Made by a program: the position numbers and the translations under genes
Source: UBA8437 sp003445035
GTDB taxonomy: Bacteria > Planctomycetota > Planctomycetia > Planctomycetales > Planctomycetaceae
Direction of reading: 5' to 3'
Assembly: GCA_937901285.1 (NCBI GenBank)
Contig: CALCHI010000240.1
Location: 1 to 50,999, forward strand
DNA: 50,999 nucleotides
Notes under the pieces: model-generated
What the model saw: only the letters and a program-made list of their open reading frames with translations
Database searches by the model: none
Told to the model about the DNA's origin: nothing
Shown: positions 42,846 to 50,999 of the stretch, piece by piece
How positions within the stretch are numbered: the first letter of the stretch is position 1
Layout: each line of letters starts with the position of its first letter

Positions 42846-44270
42846 ATGACCAACGTGCGCGATTTCGGAGCGGTCGGCGACGGCAAGACCGACGACACCG
42901 AGGCGATCCAACACGCGATCGACGAGGGCATCGGACGCGTCGAATTTCCTCGAGGAGACTACCTGGTCAGCAAGACGCTGCTGGTTGATCTCGAGAAGGT
43001 CGGGAGGACCGGAATTGACGGCTCCGGAGGATCGGCCAAGCTGCTGATGGCTGGTGCCGGCCCGGCGATCTTCCTGAAGGGCACCCACGCCCGCACCGCC
43101 GATCCCGATGGGTTCCGCCCGTCGGAGTGGAAAAACGAGCGGATGCCGATCGTGCGGGACATCGAGATTGAAGGGCGTCATGCCGAGGCCGACGGGATCC
43201 GAATCGTCGGCGTCATGCAGCCGACTCTCTCGGGGGTGCTGATTCGTGAGATGCACACCGCGGTGCACATCACCAGCCGGGCCCGAAACCTGGTCATCGA
43301 CGGCTGCCATTTCTACCACAACACCGGCATTGGCGTTCACCTGGACAACGTCAACCTGCACCAGTCGATCATCGCCGACAGCCACATCAGCTACTGCCGG
43401 CTGGGGGGGATCCGGATCGACAACAGTGAGATCCGCAACCTGCAGATCACCGGCAACGACATCGAGTACAACAACAACGCATCGCACGAGGTCGCCGATG
43501 CCGATGACGAACCGACCGCCGAGATCTACATCGACGTGGGATCCGGGAGCGTCCGTGAGGGGACCATTGCCAGCAACACGATCCAGGCCACCGCATCGGG
43601 CAACGGGGCCAACATCCGCATGGTGGGCAGCGGGGGCGAGGACCGCGGGCGAAGCAACCATAAGGCCGGCATGTGGACGATCAGCGGCAACCTGATCGGC
43701 AGCCAGCGGACCAACGTTCACCTGACCAGTGTTCGTGGCGTGGTGATCAGCGGCAACTACATCTACAGCGGTCACCATCGGAACCTGCTGGTCGAGTCCT
43801 CACGAAACATCGTCGTGGGACCCAACTGCTTCGGCCACAATCCGGACTACCGGAAGAAGGAACTGGCCACCGGGATCCGGCTGGTGGATTCCGAGAACTG
43901 CAACCTGAGCGGTGTGTTGATCGAGGATGCTGAAGCGGGACAACACACGGTCGACGGAGTCGAACCGATCCGGCGTGAGGCGCTGGTCGAACTGGTCCGT
44001 TGCCGGCGGGTCAATGTCTCGGGTGTTCAGATCCTTGACGGCACGCCAAACGGCCTGTTGCTCGAGGATTGCCGGGACACGGTGATCACCGGGTGCACCA
44101 TCACCGATGACCGTCAACCCAAGCGGATGGAACGAGCGATCGTCTGGAAGGGAAGCGGCGATGGCAGCCTGCTGGCGCAGTCGCGGATCGGCCGGGGCAC
44201 CCGCGGTGACATGACGTTACCCGCGGAGGTGAAGGTCGACGGCGTGGTTCGGGACGGGGACACGTCGTGA
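42846..44270 (+). CDS. Right-handed beta-helix protein, pectate-lyase-3-like
   Basis: The 474-residue protein begins with VRDFGAVGDGKTDDTEAIQHAID, the hallmark of the pectate lyase superfamily 3 (GH28-like beta-helix). Then come repeated parallel-beta-helix rungs such as RNLVIDGCHFYHNTGIGVHL, IADSHISYCRLGGIRIDNSEIRNLQITGNDIEYN and GVVISGNYIYSGHHRNLLVESSRNIVVG. No signal peptide is visible, which is unusual because such proteins are normally exported. No lyase or hydrolase triad was identified. Its stop overlaps the start of the ThDP enzyme gene (GTGA). It could bind, fold or modify a polymer or glycan, but the substrate is unknown. Confidence 0.88.
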   Translation: MTNVRDFGAVGDGKTDDTEAIQHAIDEGIGRVEFPRGDYLVSKTLLVDLEKVGRTGIDGSGGSAKLLMAGAGPAIFLKGTHARTADPDGFRPSEWKNERMPIVRDIEIEGRHAEADGIRIVGVMQPTLSGVLIREMHTAVHITSRARNLVIDGCHFYHNTGIGVHLDNVNLHQSIIADSHISYCRLGGIRIDNSEIRNLQITGNDIEYNNNASHEVADADDEPTAEIYIDVGSGSVREGTIASNTIQATASGNGANIRMVGSGGEDRGRSNHKAGMWTISGNLIGSQRTNVHLTSVRGVVISGNYIYSGHHRNLLVESSRNIVVGPNCFGHNPDYRKKELATGIRLVDSENCNLSGVLIEDAEAGQHTVDGVEPIRREALVELVRCRRVNVSGVQILDGTPNGLLLEDCRDTVITGCTITDDRQPKRMERAIVWKGSGDGSLLAQSRIGRGTRGDMTLPAEVKVDGVVRDGDTS

Positions 44271-45928
44271 GCGGGACCGAGGTGAGCAGTACGTCGACCG
44301 GAGGGGCCGCGGTCGTCGCCGCACTGGCGGCCCACGGCATCGAGACGGTCTTCGGCATTCCCGGGACACACAATCTGGCGGTGTACGAGGGCCTGGCCGG
44401 ACAGTCCGATGTGACGCATGTCCTGGCGCGGCACGAGCAGGGGGCCGGGTTCATGGCCGACGGGTACGCCCGTGCCAGCGGGGGGGTCGGGGTCTGCCTG
44501 AGCACCACCGGGCCGGCGGCGCTCAACGTGCTGACTCCCCTGGGCACCGCGTTCGCCGATTCCGTTCCGGTGCTCTCGATCGCCAGCGAGATTCCCTCGC
44601 GGGGACTGGGCCTTGGCAAGGGGTTCCTGCACGAGTGTGTCGATCAACTGGGATGCTACACGCCGGTGACCAAGTTCTCCGCCCGCGTGACCGAAGTCGA
44701 GGCGATCGTGCCGACGTTGTGCTCGGCCATCGCGGCGGTGACCAGCGGACGGCCCCGGCCCGCGGCGATCGACATTCCCTGTGACATTCTCGACGCCGAG
44801 GGGATCCCCGGTGACGCGGTGCCGGAAGATGAGGCCGAATCGGATTGCGATGAGCAGGCCGTCCAGCGCGTGGCGAAGGTACTGGATTCTGCCCAACGGC
44901 CATTGATCTGGGCCGGCGGTGGCGTGGTTCGCAGCGGCGGATTTTCTGCGCTGGCCCGTCTGGCCGAACGCCTGGATGCTCCGGTGTTTTCGACCGTTCT
45001 CGGCAAGGGGGCATTGCCGGCCGATCACCGGTTGTCGGCTGGTGAAGGATTGCTCCACCCGGCCGCGAGTGACATGAGGGCCGATTGCGACGTGATGCTC
45101 GCGGTGGGCACCGGTTTCGGACAGCTCGAGACGGTCAGTTGGCAACTGCCGATGCCGCCAGTGCTGATTCAGGTGGATGTTGATCCGGCGATGATCGGCC
45201 TGAACTATGACGTGCAGGATTCGATCATTGGCGACGCGGGGACGGTGCTCGAGGCACTCTGTGAGGCGGTGTCCGAGCGGAAACCGTCCAGGGCCGACGA
45301 AGTGGCGGCGATGCGGAGCGAACTGCGGCGGCTGAGCATCGAACGATGTGGTCACGTGGTCGGCCTGATCGATGCGGTCCGTTCGGGGACACCCCGCGAG
45401 GCCATCTTCGTCAATGACCTGACGGTGGCCGGTTACTGGGGACGGTACCTGCTGGATGTCTATGAACCCCGCAGCTACCTCTATCCCTGGAATTTCTGCA
45501 CGCTGGGCTACGCGCTCGCGGCATCGATCGGCGCGGCAACGGCGCGAAGAGATTGTCCGGTCGTCGTGCTGACCGGTGACGGCGGGATGCTGTTCAATGT
45601 CCAGGAACTGGCCACCGCCGTGCAGCACGGCGTTCCGCTGACGGTGATCGTGTTCAACGATGACGCCTACGGAGTGCTCAAGCCACAGCAGGAGGACCGT
45701 TACGGGCGGACGTTCGCCACCGACCTCATGAACCCGGACCTGGTCCGTCTGGCCGAATCGTTCGGGGCCGACGGGGTCCGCGTCAATTCCGCCGAACAAC
45801 TCGGAAAGGAACTGTCCACAGCCGTCGAGAACGATCGCGTGACGGTCATCGATGTGCCGGTTTCGGTTCCCTGGCCGATCTGGAAGGGGCAGGAAGCCGT
45901 CGTGGCCACCCGAAAGGACACCGCGTGA
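44267..45928 (+). CDS. Thiamine diphosphate-dependent decarboxylase, AruI/acetolactate synthase-like
   Basis: The 553-residue protein has the three-domain layout of ThDP enzymes: N-terminal PYR domain with activating Glu57 in ARHEQGAGFMADGYARASGG, a central domain (RPLIWAGGGVVRSGGF, FSTVLGKGALPADH), and a C-terminal PP domain with the cofactor signature from TGDGGMLFN near 437 to VFNDDAYG about 30 residues later. The early PYR region (GIPGTHNLAVYEGL, GKGFLHECVDQLGCY) resembles AruI (5-guanidino-2-oxopentanoate decarboxylase) more than standard IlvB. The exact 2-oxo acid is unknown. It starts with GTG, overlapping the beta-helix stop by 4 bases, and its own stop overlaps the next gene by 4 bases, so translation is coupled across three genes. 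Confidence 0.9.
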   Translation: MSGTEVSSTSTGGAAVVAALAAHGIETVFGIPGTHNLAVYEGLAGQSDVTHVLARHEQGAGFMADGYARASGGVGVCLSTTGPAALNVLTPLGTAFADSVPVLSIASEIPSRGLGLGKGFLHECVDQLGCYTPVTKFSARVTEVEAIVPTLCSAIAAVTSGRPRPAAIDIPCDILDAEGIPGDAVPEDEAESDCDEQAVQRVAKVLDSAQRPLIWAGGGVVRSGGFSALARLAERLDAPVFSTVLGKGALPADHRLSAGEGLLHPAASDMRADCDVMLAVGTGFGQLETVSWQLPMPPVLIQVDVDPAMIGLNYDVQDSIIGDAGTVLEALCEAVSERKPSRADEVAAMRSELRRLSIERCGHVVGLIDAVRSGTPREAIFVNDLTVAGYWGRYLLDVYEPRSYLYPWNFCTLGYALAASIGAATARRDCPVVVLTGDGGMLFNVQELATAVQHGVPLTVIVFNDDAYGVLKPQQEDRYGRTFATDLMNPDLVRLAESFGADGVRVNSAEQLGKELSTAVENDRVTVIDVPVSVPWPIWKGQEAVVATRKDTA

Positions 45929-46866
45929 ATCGCCTGGCCAAGCAACTGAAGGCCCGTGGCGGGCGTGTGCGAGTCGACAAGGCCGGTCGATTGGTCTCGG
46001 TCCGTTTCGTCGATCGACCAATCGAGAAGGCGGACCTGGATCTGCTGGTGCAGTGCCGCAAGCTCCGCCGGCTCGACCTCGAGGGCTCGCGGCTTGATGA
46101 CGCCGGTTTGTCCCGCTTGGCCACCATCAAGTCACTGGAGTCTCTGGCTGTGCACGACGCCCGCATCACCGACGCGGGATTGAAGCACATTGCTCGGCTC
46201 GAACAGTTGAAGACTCTCGGGCTGGCCGGCACACGGATCGGGGATGCGGGGCTGGCGCACCTGGCGGGGCTGGTTCGGCTTGAGGGCCTGGTGCTGACCA
46301 ATTCGAAGATCACCGACAAGGGTCTGGTGCACCTGAAACCACTGGTTCGCCTGTCGGATCTTCCGGTCCGCGGCACCGGGGCGACGTTTGGGGGCGTGGT
46401 CGATCTGTTTGTGCGGCACCAGCGTCGCGGGTTGGCTGCGGCGGTGCGGGCGATGGGATTGGCGGCCACCGGCGACGGTCCCATCAAGCGGATTGACCTG
46501 GGGCGAACCGGGGTTCGTGACCAGGATCTGGCTCACCTGGCCGATCTCAAGGGGCTGGAACACCTGATCCTGGCCACCACCGGCATCACCGACGCCGGGC
46601 TGGTCCATGTCGGTCGCCTGAAGCGACTCAAGGGGCTCTACCTGGCCAAGTGTGCAATCACCGATGCCGGGCTGGCTCACCTGGCCGGATTGCGTGAGGT
46701 TGAGTCGCTGAACCTCTACGGCACGGGGGTGACGGACGTGGGACTGCCTCATCTGTACGGAATGAAGCGGATGAGGGACCTGTATCTGACGGACCTCAAG
46801 CTGAGCGAAGAGGCAATCACCAAGCTGAAGGCGGAATTGCCCAGGGTCACAGTGGCCGGTCCGTGA
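45925..46866 (+). CDS. Leucine-rich repeat protein
   Basis: The 313-residue protein starts at GTG 45925, overlapping the ThDP gene stop (GTGA). From about residue 40 it has about ten LRR units of the L-x-x-L-x-L-x-x-T-x-I-T-D-x-G-L type (LRRLDLEGSRLDDAGLSRLATI, LKTLGLAGTRIGDAGLAHLAGL, LKGLYLAKCAITDAGLAHLAGL). A less regular segment near 145-190 breaks the series. No signal peptide is seen, so it is cytosolic and probably binds a protein partner. The coupling to the ThDP enzyme and beta-helix genes is unusual and suggests a shared pathway or complex. Confidence 0.88.
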   Translation: MNRLAKQLKARGGRVRVDKAGRLVSVRFVDRPIEKADLDLLVQCRKLRRLDLEGSRLDDAGLSRLATIKSLESLAVHDARITDAGLKHIARLEQLKTLGLAGTRIGDAGLAHLAGLVRLEGLVLTNSKITDKGLVHLKPLVRLSDLPVRGTGATFGGVVDLFVRHQRRGLAAAVRAMGLAATGDGPIKRIDLGRTGVRDQDLAHLADLKGLEHLILATTGITDAGLVHVGRLKRLKGLYLAKCAITDAGLAHLAGLREVESLNLYGTGVTDVGLPHLYGMKRMRDLYLTDLKLSEEAITKLKAELPRVTVAGP

Positions 46867-46873
46867 CCTGCTG

Positions 46874-48358
46874 CTAGCCGATCAACTCGGTGATGGCTTT
46901 TCCCTCGGACAGCACCGGCACGGGCCGCCCCCCCACGTTGTTGAACGTCCGCTCGGTGTCGATGCCCATCGCGTGGTAGATCGTTGCCAGGACATCACGA
47001 GGGGTGAGTGGTCTGGAGGCGGGGCGTTCGCCCTTGTCGTTGGTACTGCCGATGATCTGGCCACGTGCCAGGCCTCCACCGAACATCATCACGTTGCCGG
47101 CCGGTCCCCAGTGTTCGCGACCGGGACATCCCTTGCGGACGTAGACCTTTGGCGTACGGCCGAATTCCCCGGCCAAAACCACCAGCACCTCGTCGGAGAG
47201 TCCCCGTTCGTCGAGATCCTCGATCAGCGCCGAGATGGCGCGGTCGAACTTGGGGCCACGTCGTCTCATGACCTCGAAGATGTTGCCGTGGACGGCGTGA
47301 TCGTCCCAGCCAATTCCCGAACGGTCTCCATCGCCTCGTCCATCGGGTGAGAACCGAACGGCAACCACATCGACACCCGCCTCGACCAGTCTCCTGGCGA
47401 GCAGGGCTTGCTGGCCGGAGGTTTCCAGCCCGTACCGTTCACGAGTCCGCCGGTCCTCCCGGCTGAGATCGAAGGCTCGGGCCGCACGGCCGGAACCGCT
47501 GAGCAGATCGAAGGCCTGCTGGGTGTAACGGTCCGCGGCGTCGAGTTGACCGTGGAGGTCAATTTCCGACCTCAGGGTTCCCCGGCGGACGAAGCGGTCG
47601 AGACTGGCCAGGATGGCCCGTCGGTCGGACAGCTTCTTTCCGTCGTCTCCCGCCTGCAGGTTCTGGACTTGGAACCTTGGCCGGGACGGGTCACCGGACA
47701 CCTGGAAGGGGCCGGCGTTCGGGCCGAGGTAGGCCGGCCCACCGCGATGCAGGCCGATGGAGGACTGGCCGCCGAGTGCGACGTAGCCGGGCAAGCCGCC
47801 ACCCGGGGCAGCCCGCCGTCGGTTGCGGCGCATGCCACGGGCCAGGTTGGGGTCGGTTGAGGCACCCAGCGAGATCGGAGAGGCTTCCTCGTGCTGCCGG
47901 CTACGAATCCGGTGCATGATCGCCGCACAGTCGGGGTACTCGCTCCGGCCGCTGACAATTCGGGCTCCGAAATACCCGGTGATGAAGTTGTGCGTGCCGT
48001 CGACGTGTCCGGAGGAGGGCTGGTGGATCGAACGAATGACACTGAAGCGGTCGGCCAATGCGGCTGTCCGCGGCAGGATTTCACAGAACTGCACTCCCGG
48101 CAGCGCCGTGGAGATGGCGTCGAGTTCACCACGGTACTCGGCGGGGGCCAGCGGCTTGGGGTCAAAGGTCTCGTGGTGACTCGGTCCGCCGTCCTGCCAC
48201 AGCAGGATGACTCGCCGTTGCGGTGTTGCCCCGCCCGGCCGCGCCGCCTCGGCTCGAAGCCGCAGGATGTGCGGCAGCGAGAATGCCCCCATGCCGGTCA
48301 TGACCTGGGCCATGGCACGACGGCGAGTGCATCCGGGATAGACGGGGTTCTCGGGCAT
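46874..48358 (-). CDS. DUF1501 protein with twin-arginine-like signal
   Basis: ATG 48358 (MPENPVYPG) is chosen; the TTG three bases upstream overlaps the preceding gene. The 494-residue protein shows TRRRAMAQVMTGMGAFSL as a twin-arginine-like signal and DUF1501 motifs RRVILLWQDGGPSHHETFDPKP, FSVIRSIHQPSSGHVDGTHNFITGY, SGQQALLARRLVEAGVDVVAV, LSDEVLVVLAGEFGRTP and GREHWGPAGNVMMFGGG. The start overlaps the Gfo/Idh/MocA stop by one base (TGATG), so the pair is coupled. The role of DUF1501 is unknown; pairing with an exported oxidoreductase suggests a carbohydrate pathway. Confidence 0.95.
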   Translation of the reverse strand: MPENPVYPGCTRRRAMAQVMTGMGAFSLPHILRLRAEAARPGGATPQRRVILLWQDGGPSHHETFDPKPLAPAEYRGELDAISTALPGVQFCEILPRTAALADRFSVIRSIHQPSSGHVDGTHNFITGYFGARIVSGRSEYPDCAAIMHRIRSRQHEEASPISLGASTDPNLARGMRRNRRRAAPGGGLPGYVALGGQSSIGLHRGGPAYLGPNAGPFQVSGDPSRPRFQVQNLQAGDDGKKLSDRRAILASLDRFVRRGTLRSEIDLHGQLDAADRYTQQAFDLLSGSGRAARAFDLSREDRRTRERYGLETSGQQALLARRLVEAGVDVVAVRFSPDGRGDGDRSGIGWDDHAVHGNIFEVMRRRGPKFDRAISALIEDLDERGLSDEVLVVLAGEFGRTPKVYVRKGCPGREHWGPAGNVMMFGGGLARGQIIGSTNDKGERPASRPLTPRDVLATIYHAMGIDTERTFNNVGGRPVPVLSEGKAITELIG

Positions 48359-49731
48359 CAAGTCAGGGAACCGTACTCGCGGTCCTTGATCAGTCCGGGC
48401 ATTGGGATCGGGTAGGTGCCGTCGGGGTTGGCCTTCAACGGCGATGGCCCGTCCAGCGTCAGGCGGTCGACAGTCGGGGCGAACTCGTGCTGGCAGTTGA
48501 GCATCTGGTCGCGGGTGATGATCTGGCCGGTGTGGGCCGCCATCCGCCCCATTGCCGTCACCAGGCTGGCCTCGGCACCACGTTTCACCTCGTTGTAGGG
48601 CTCGTCCCGCCGGATCGCCGTCAGCAGGTCATCCCATTCGACCTGATAGGGGTTGGGTTCCCGGCCGGGGAACGACCAGGCGATGTTCTCCTTGGTCATT
48701 TTCCAACCCTTGTAGATCTTCGCCCGCGAGGGAGCGTGTCCCCGTGAGGAGATCACTGCCGAGCCCTTGCTGCCGTGAGCAAAGCTGGCGAATCGCTGGT
48801 TGCAGCCGGGGATTGTGCGGCCATTGACCAGCAGTTTGGTCCCGTCGGCGTAGGTGAACTCGATCGAGTAGGTGTCGAAGTTCTGGTCGACATCGTCGCC
48901 GCGGTAGTGCCGTCCGCCGGAGGCCTCGGCCTGGACCGGGAAGGCGTTCTTCATCCAACTGCACTCGTCGATGTTGTGGATCAGGAAGTCACTGACCGCA
49001 CCACCCGAGAGCCACAGGAAGGCGTGGAAGCGGCGGATCTGGTAGAGCAGATCGGAGGAACCCTTGGGGGCCTTGCCGGTGGCGGCCGAACCGGTTGGGC
49101 CGGCCATGCGGTAGGCCCTCAGTTCGAGCACGTCACCGATCTGGCCGTCCTGGATCCGGCGGAACAGTTCCTGCCGCGCCTTGCAGTGACGGCACATCAG
49201 GCCGACACCCACCTTGAGGTTCTTCTTGACCGATTGCTTGCCCAGGTCCAGCATCCTGCGGCTGCTGGGACCGTCGATGGAGATGGGCTTCTCCATGAAG
49301 ACGTTCAGGCCCTTCTCGATGGCGTAGGTGAACTGGACCCAGCGGAAGGCGGCCGGTGTGGTCAGGATCACCACGTCGCCGGGACTCAGGCAGTCCATCG
49401 CCTCGCGATACGCTTCGAACCCGATGAACTGTCGATCCTCGGGCACGTCGACGGCGCCGCGGAAGCGGTTCGTCAGGGCCTTGTGCGAGTTGGCCATGCG
49501 GTCCTCAAAGACATCTGCCATGGCCACCAGACGGGTTGGTCCCACCTTGCTGGCCAACGCGTTGGCTGCCGCGCCGGTTCCTCGACCACCAGCACCGACC
49601 AGGGCCAACTGGATCGTGTTGTTTCCTGCCGCGTAGATTGCCGGCGCTGTCGAGCCGACCAATGCCGCTGCACCGGCGACCTTCAGAAAACCACGTCGCG
49701 AATCGTCCTGAGGCTGTTGCGTTTGGCTCAT
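48358..49731 (-). CDS. Gfo/Idh/MocA oxidoreductase with twin-arginine signal
   Basis: The 457-residue protein begins with a twin-arginine signal (SRRGFLKVAGAAALVGSTAPAIYA), so a cofactor-bound enzyme is exported folded. The Rossmann NAD(P)-binding site is IQLALVGAGGRGTGAAAN, and the conserved EKP motif is FMEKPIS near 132-138. The C-terminal Gfo/Idh/MocA domain follows (AVSDFLIHNIDECSWM, GGRHYRGDDVDQNFDTYSIEF). The family oxidises or reduces sugars, often by a bound NADP. The stop overlaps the DUF1501 start by one base. Substrate is not predictable. The region upstream (49732-50071) is shared with a divergent DUF1501 gene. Confidence 0.95.
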   Translation of the reverse strand: MSQTQQPQDDSRRGFLKVAGAAALVGSTAPAIYAAGNNTIQLALVGAGGRGTGAAANALASKVGPTRLVAMADVFEDRMANSHKALTNRFRGAVDVPEDRQFIGFEAYREAMDCLSPGDVVILTTPAAFRWVQFTYAIEKGLNVFMEKPISIDGPSSRRMLDLGKQSVKKNLKVGVGLMCRHCKARQELFRRIQDGQIGDVLELRAYRMAGPTGSAATGKAPKGSSDLLYQIRRFHAFLWLSGGAVSDFLIHNIDECSWMKNAFPVQAEASGGRHYRGDDVDQNFDTYSIEFTYADGTKLLVNGRTIPGCNQRFASFAHGSKGSAVISSRGHAPSRAKIYKGWKMTKENIAWSFPGREPNPYQVEWDDLLTAIRRDEPYNEVKRGAEASLVTAMGRMAAHTGQIITRDQMLNCQHEFAPTVDRLTLDGPSPLKANPDGTYPIPMPGLIKDREYGSLT

Positions 49732-50071
49732 CGTTTCTCTCTCTCCGGTACCAGGTCTTTTCGACCAATGCGGGATCGGCGGTTGATGTTGCCAGTTTTC
49801 AGGCGACTGAATTGTACGTCAACTGACCGGTCGGAATCATCTCCAACCCGCGGAGCGGGTGAATGTCTCGGGAATTGGCGGTGGGAGGCCGAGATGGACG
49901 TCCTGAGCATGAATGTAAACACGTGTACACATTTGTGAAACCCATGGCAATCAGCAGGTCGGAAGATGTTGCGATTTCCGATACACTGAGATAGCTTCAC
50001 GGCAACGCACACGTTTCCATTCGCTTCGGACTGACCGGGCAACTGGGAACCGAACTGGCAGAGGACGGCCG
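49732..50071. promoter_or_regulatory. Divergent control region with 22-bp palindrome
   Basis: This 340-bp region separates the divergent starts of the oxidoreductase gene (49731) and the DUF1501 gene (50072). A 22-bp imperfect palindrome at 49912-49933 (AATGTAAACACGTGTACACATT) pairs at 9 of 11 positions and centres on ACACGTGT. It lies in an AT-rich stretch, resembling the TGTAAAC...-type operators of LacI-like regulators; no regulator gene is in the window. No convincing -35/-10 pair was fixed. Confidence 0.45.
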
Positions 50072-50999
50072 ATGTTGACAATCCCGGGGGTCCAGTCGAG
50101 TTACTGCGACGGCATGACGCGTCGCAGTTGCCTGCAGATCGGTAGCCTGGCCCTGGGTGGGTTGTCGTTGCCGGAGATACTGCGGGCCGAGGCGGAGTCG
50201 AAGTTGGATCGCCCGATCAAGGGCGTGATCATGGTGATTCTGCCCGGTGGTCCGACTCACCTGGACATGTACGACCTGAAGCCGGACGCTCCGTCGGAGA
50301 TCCGTGGCGAGTTTGATCCGATCGCGACCCGGGTTCCGGGCATGGATGTCTGTGAGCTGATGCCCGGGTTGGCCGGCATCGCGGACAAGCTTTCGGTGGT
50401 CCGGTCGTTGTACGGGTTCAAGAACGATCACAATACGCACTGGTGTTCGACCGGGTGGGAGTCTCACGACGAGATGCCCGCTTCGCCGCTGGTTCCCGGA
50501 TTTCCACCGGGTGGGTGGCCGTCGCTGGGTTCAGTGCTTTCCAAGCAGCTTGGACCACAGGTGCCGGGCGTTTCACCGGCTGTCGACCTGGTGCCGACTG
50601 ACGCGGATGCCCGCTTCATCATGAGGATCGGTCCGACGCAGCCGGGATTTCTTGGATCGGCCCATGCCGGGTTCGAGGTCGATGCGGTGGATCGTCGCAA
50701 CCTGAGGCTCAACGGTGTGAGCCTGCGTCGGCTGGGTGATCGCAGGCAGTTGCTTTCGAGCTTTGATCGTTTTCGTCGCCAGGTGGAGATCGACGGACGC
50801 GGTGACGGAATCGACGAATTCCATCAGCAGGCCTTCGAGGTGCTGACGTCTCCACGGTTGGCCGAGGCCCTGGACCTGAGTCGCGAGGAGCGGTCGGTCA
50901 AGAAACGTTACGGGCTGGAGGAGGAGTATCCCAACGAGCGAAACGGGAAGACGTACCTGCACCAGTTCCTGCTGGCTCGCCGGGTGATCGAGGCGGGGG
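50072..50999 (+). CDS. DUF1501 protein, C-terminus cut by window edge
   Basis: An open frame starts at ATG 50072 (MLTIPGVQSSYCDG), with GAGG upstream, and runs off the right edge, giving at least 309 residues of a family whose members are about 450-500. A twin-arginine-like signal is visible (MTRRSCLQIGSLALGGLSL), followed by DUF1501 motifs GVIMVILPGGPTHLDMYDLKP, LSVVRSLYGFKNDHNTHWCSTG, PSLGSVLSK and KTYLHQFLLARRVIEAG. It is divergent from the Gfo/Idh/MocA gene and probably controlled from the same region. The catalytic residues of the family's C-terminal half lie beyond the window. Confidence 0.93.
   Translation, partial: MLTIPGVQSSYCDGMTRRSCLQIGSLALGGLSLPEILRAEAESKLDRPIKGVIMVILPGGPTHLDMYDLKPDAPSEIRGEFDPIATRVPGMDVCELMPGLAGIADKLSVVRSLYGFKNDHNTHWCSTGWESHDEMPASPLVPGFPPGGWPSLGSVLSKQLGPQVPGVSPAVDLVPTDADARFIMRIGPTQPGFLGSAHAGFEVDAVDRRNLRLNGVSLRRLGDRRQLLSSFDRFRRQVEIDGRGDGIDEFHQQAFEVLTSPRLAEALDLSREERSVKKRYGLEEEYPNERNGKTYLHQFLLARRVIEAG

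Overview
The window is about 51 kb of high-GC DNA (roughly 65% by eye) from a member of the Planctomycetes. The assignment rests on gene content: four DUF1501 proteins with twin-arginine signals, a PSCyt1/PSCyt2/PSD1 giant cytochrome protein, a PVC-type heme-binding dehydrogenase with HEAT repeats, secreted proteins rich in VPV/YTV-like repeats, a caspase-like domain fused to a Ser/Thr kinase, and a formylmethanofuran:tetrahydromethanopterin formyltransferase. No rRNA, tRNA, CRISPR array, transposase or phage gene was seen. GTG starts and 1-14 base overlaps between genes are common.

Layout. 1-856 is the 5' part of a membrane-anchored coiled-coil protein (minus strand). 1242-2552 carries a GNAT acetyltransferase and a creatininase-family amidohydrolase (plus). 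2566-5994 holds three secreted or lipoprotein genes (minus). 6100-8302 is a tungstate-type ABC transporter, read tupA-tupB-tupC. 8335-22261 is a 13-gene minus-strand block encoding a Tad/Flp-type pilus or secretion machine: a pilin-like small protein, a Flp-like pilin, prepilin peptidase, two TadE-like proteins and one TadG-like, an unknown membrane protein, CpaB, an FHA-CpaF fusion ATPase, TadB, TadC, a membrane FHA protein and a membrane Ser/Thr kinase with a caspase-like C-terminus. 22360-24715 holds a GT-C-like polytopic membrane protein and Ftr. 24854-37501 holds planctomycete-type secreted catabolic proteins (DUF1501, PSCyt/PSD1, a GH43/GH130-like propeller, PVC dehydrogenase, SGNH-like protein, DUF1501). 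37571-38944 is a GlcD/D-lactate dehydrogenase-like flavoenzyme. 39284-46866 (plus) encodes a repeat-rich secreted protein, thioredoxin, a large coiled-coil protein, and a translationally coupled trio of beta-helix protein, ThDP decarboxylase and leucine-rich-repeat protein. 46874-49731 is a Gfo/Idh/MocA oxidoreductase plus DUF1501 pair, and 50072 to the end is another DUF1501 gene cut by the window edge.

The most striking element is the Tad block. The assembly ATPase has an N-terminal FHA domain, and the same gene run ends with a second FHA protein and a transmembrane Ser/Thr kinase whose caspase-like domain keeps the His but has Thr in place of the catalytic Cys. This suggests a Tad machine wired to phospho-signalling. 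No secretin, TadZ or TadD gene is in the block. Coding calls come from the sequence and remembered family motifs only; no database search was run.
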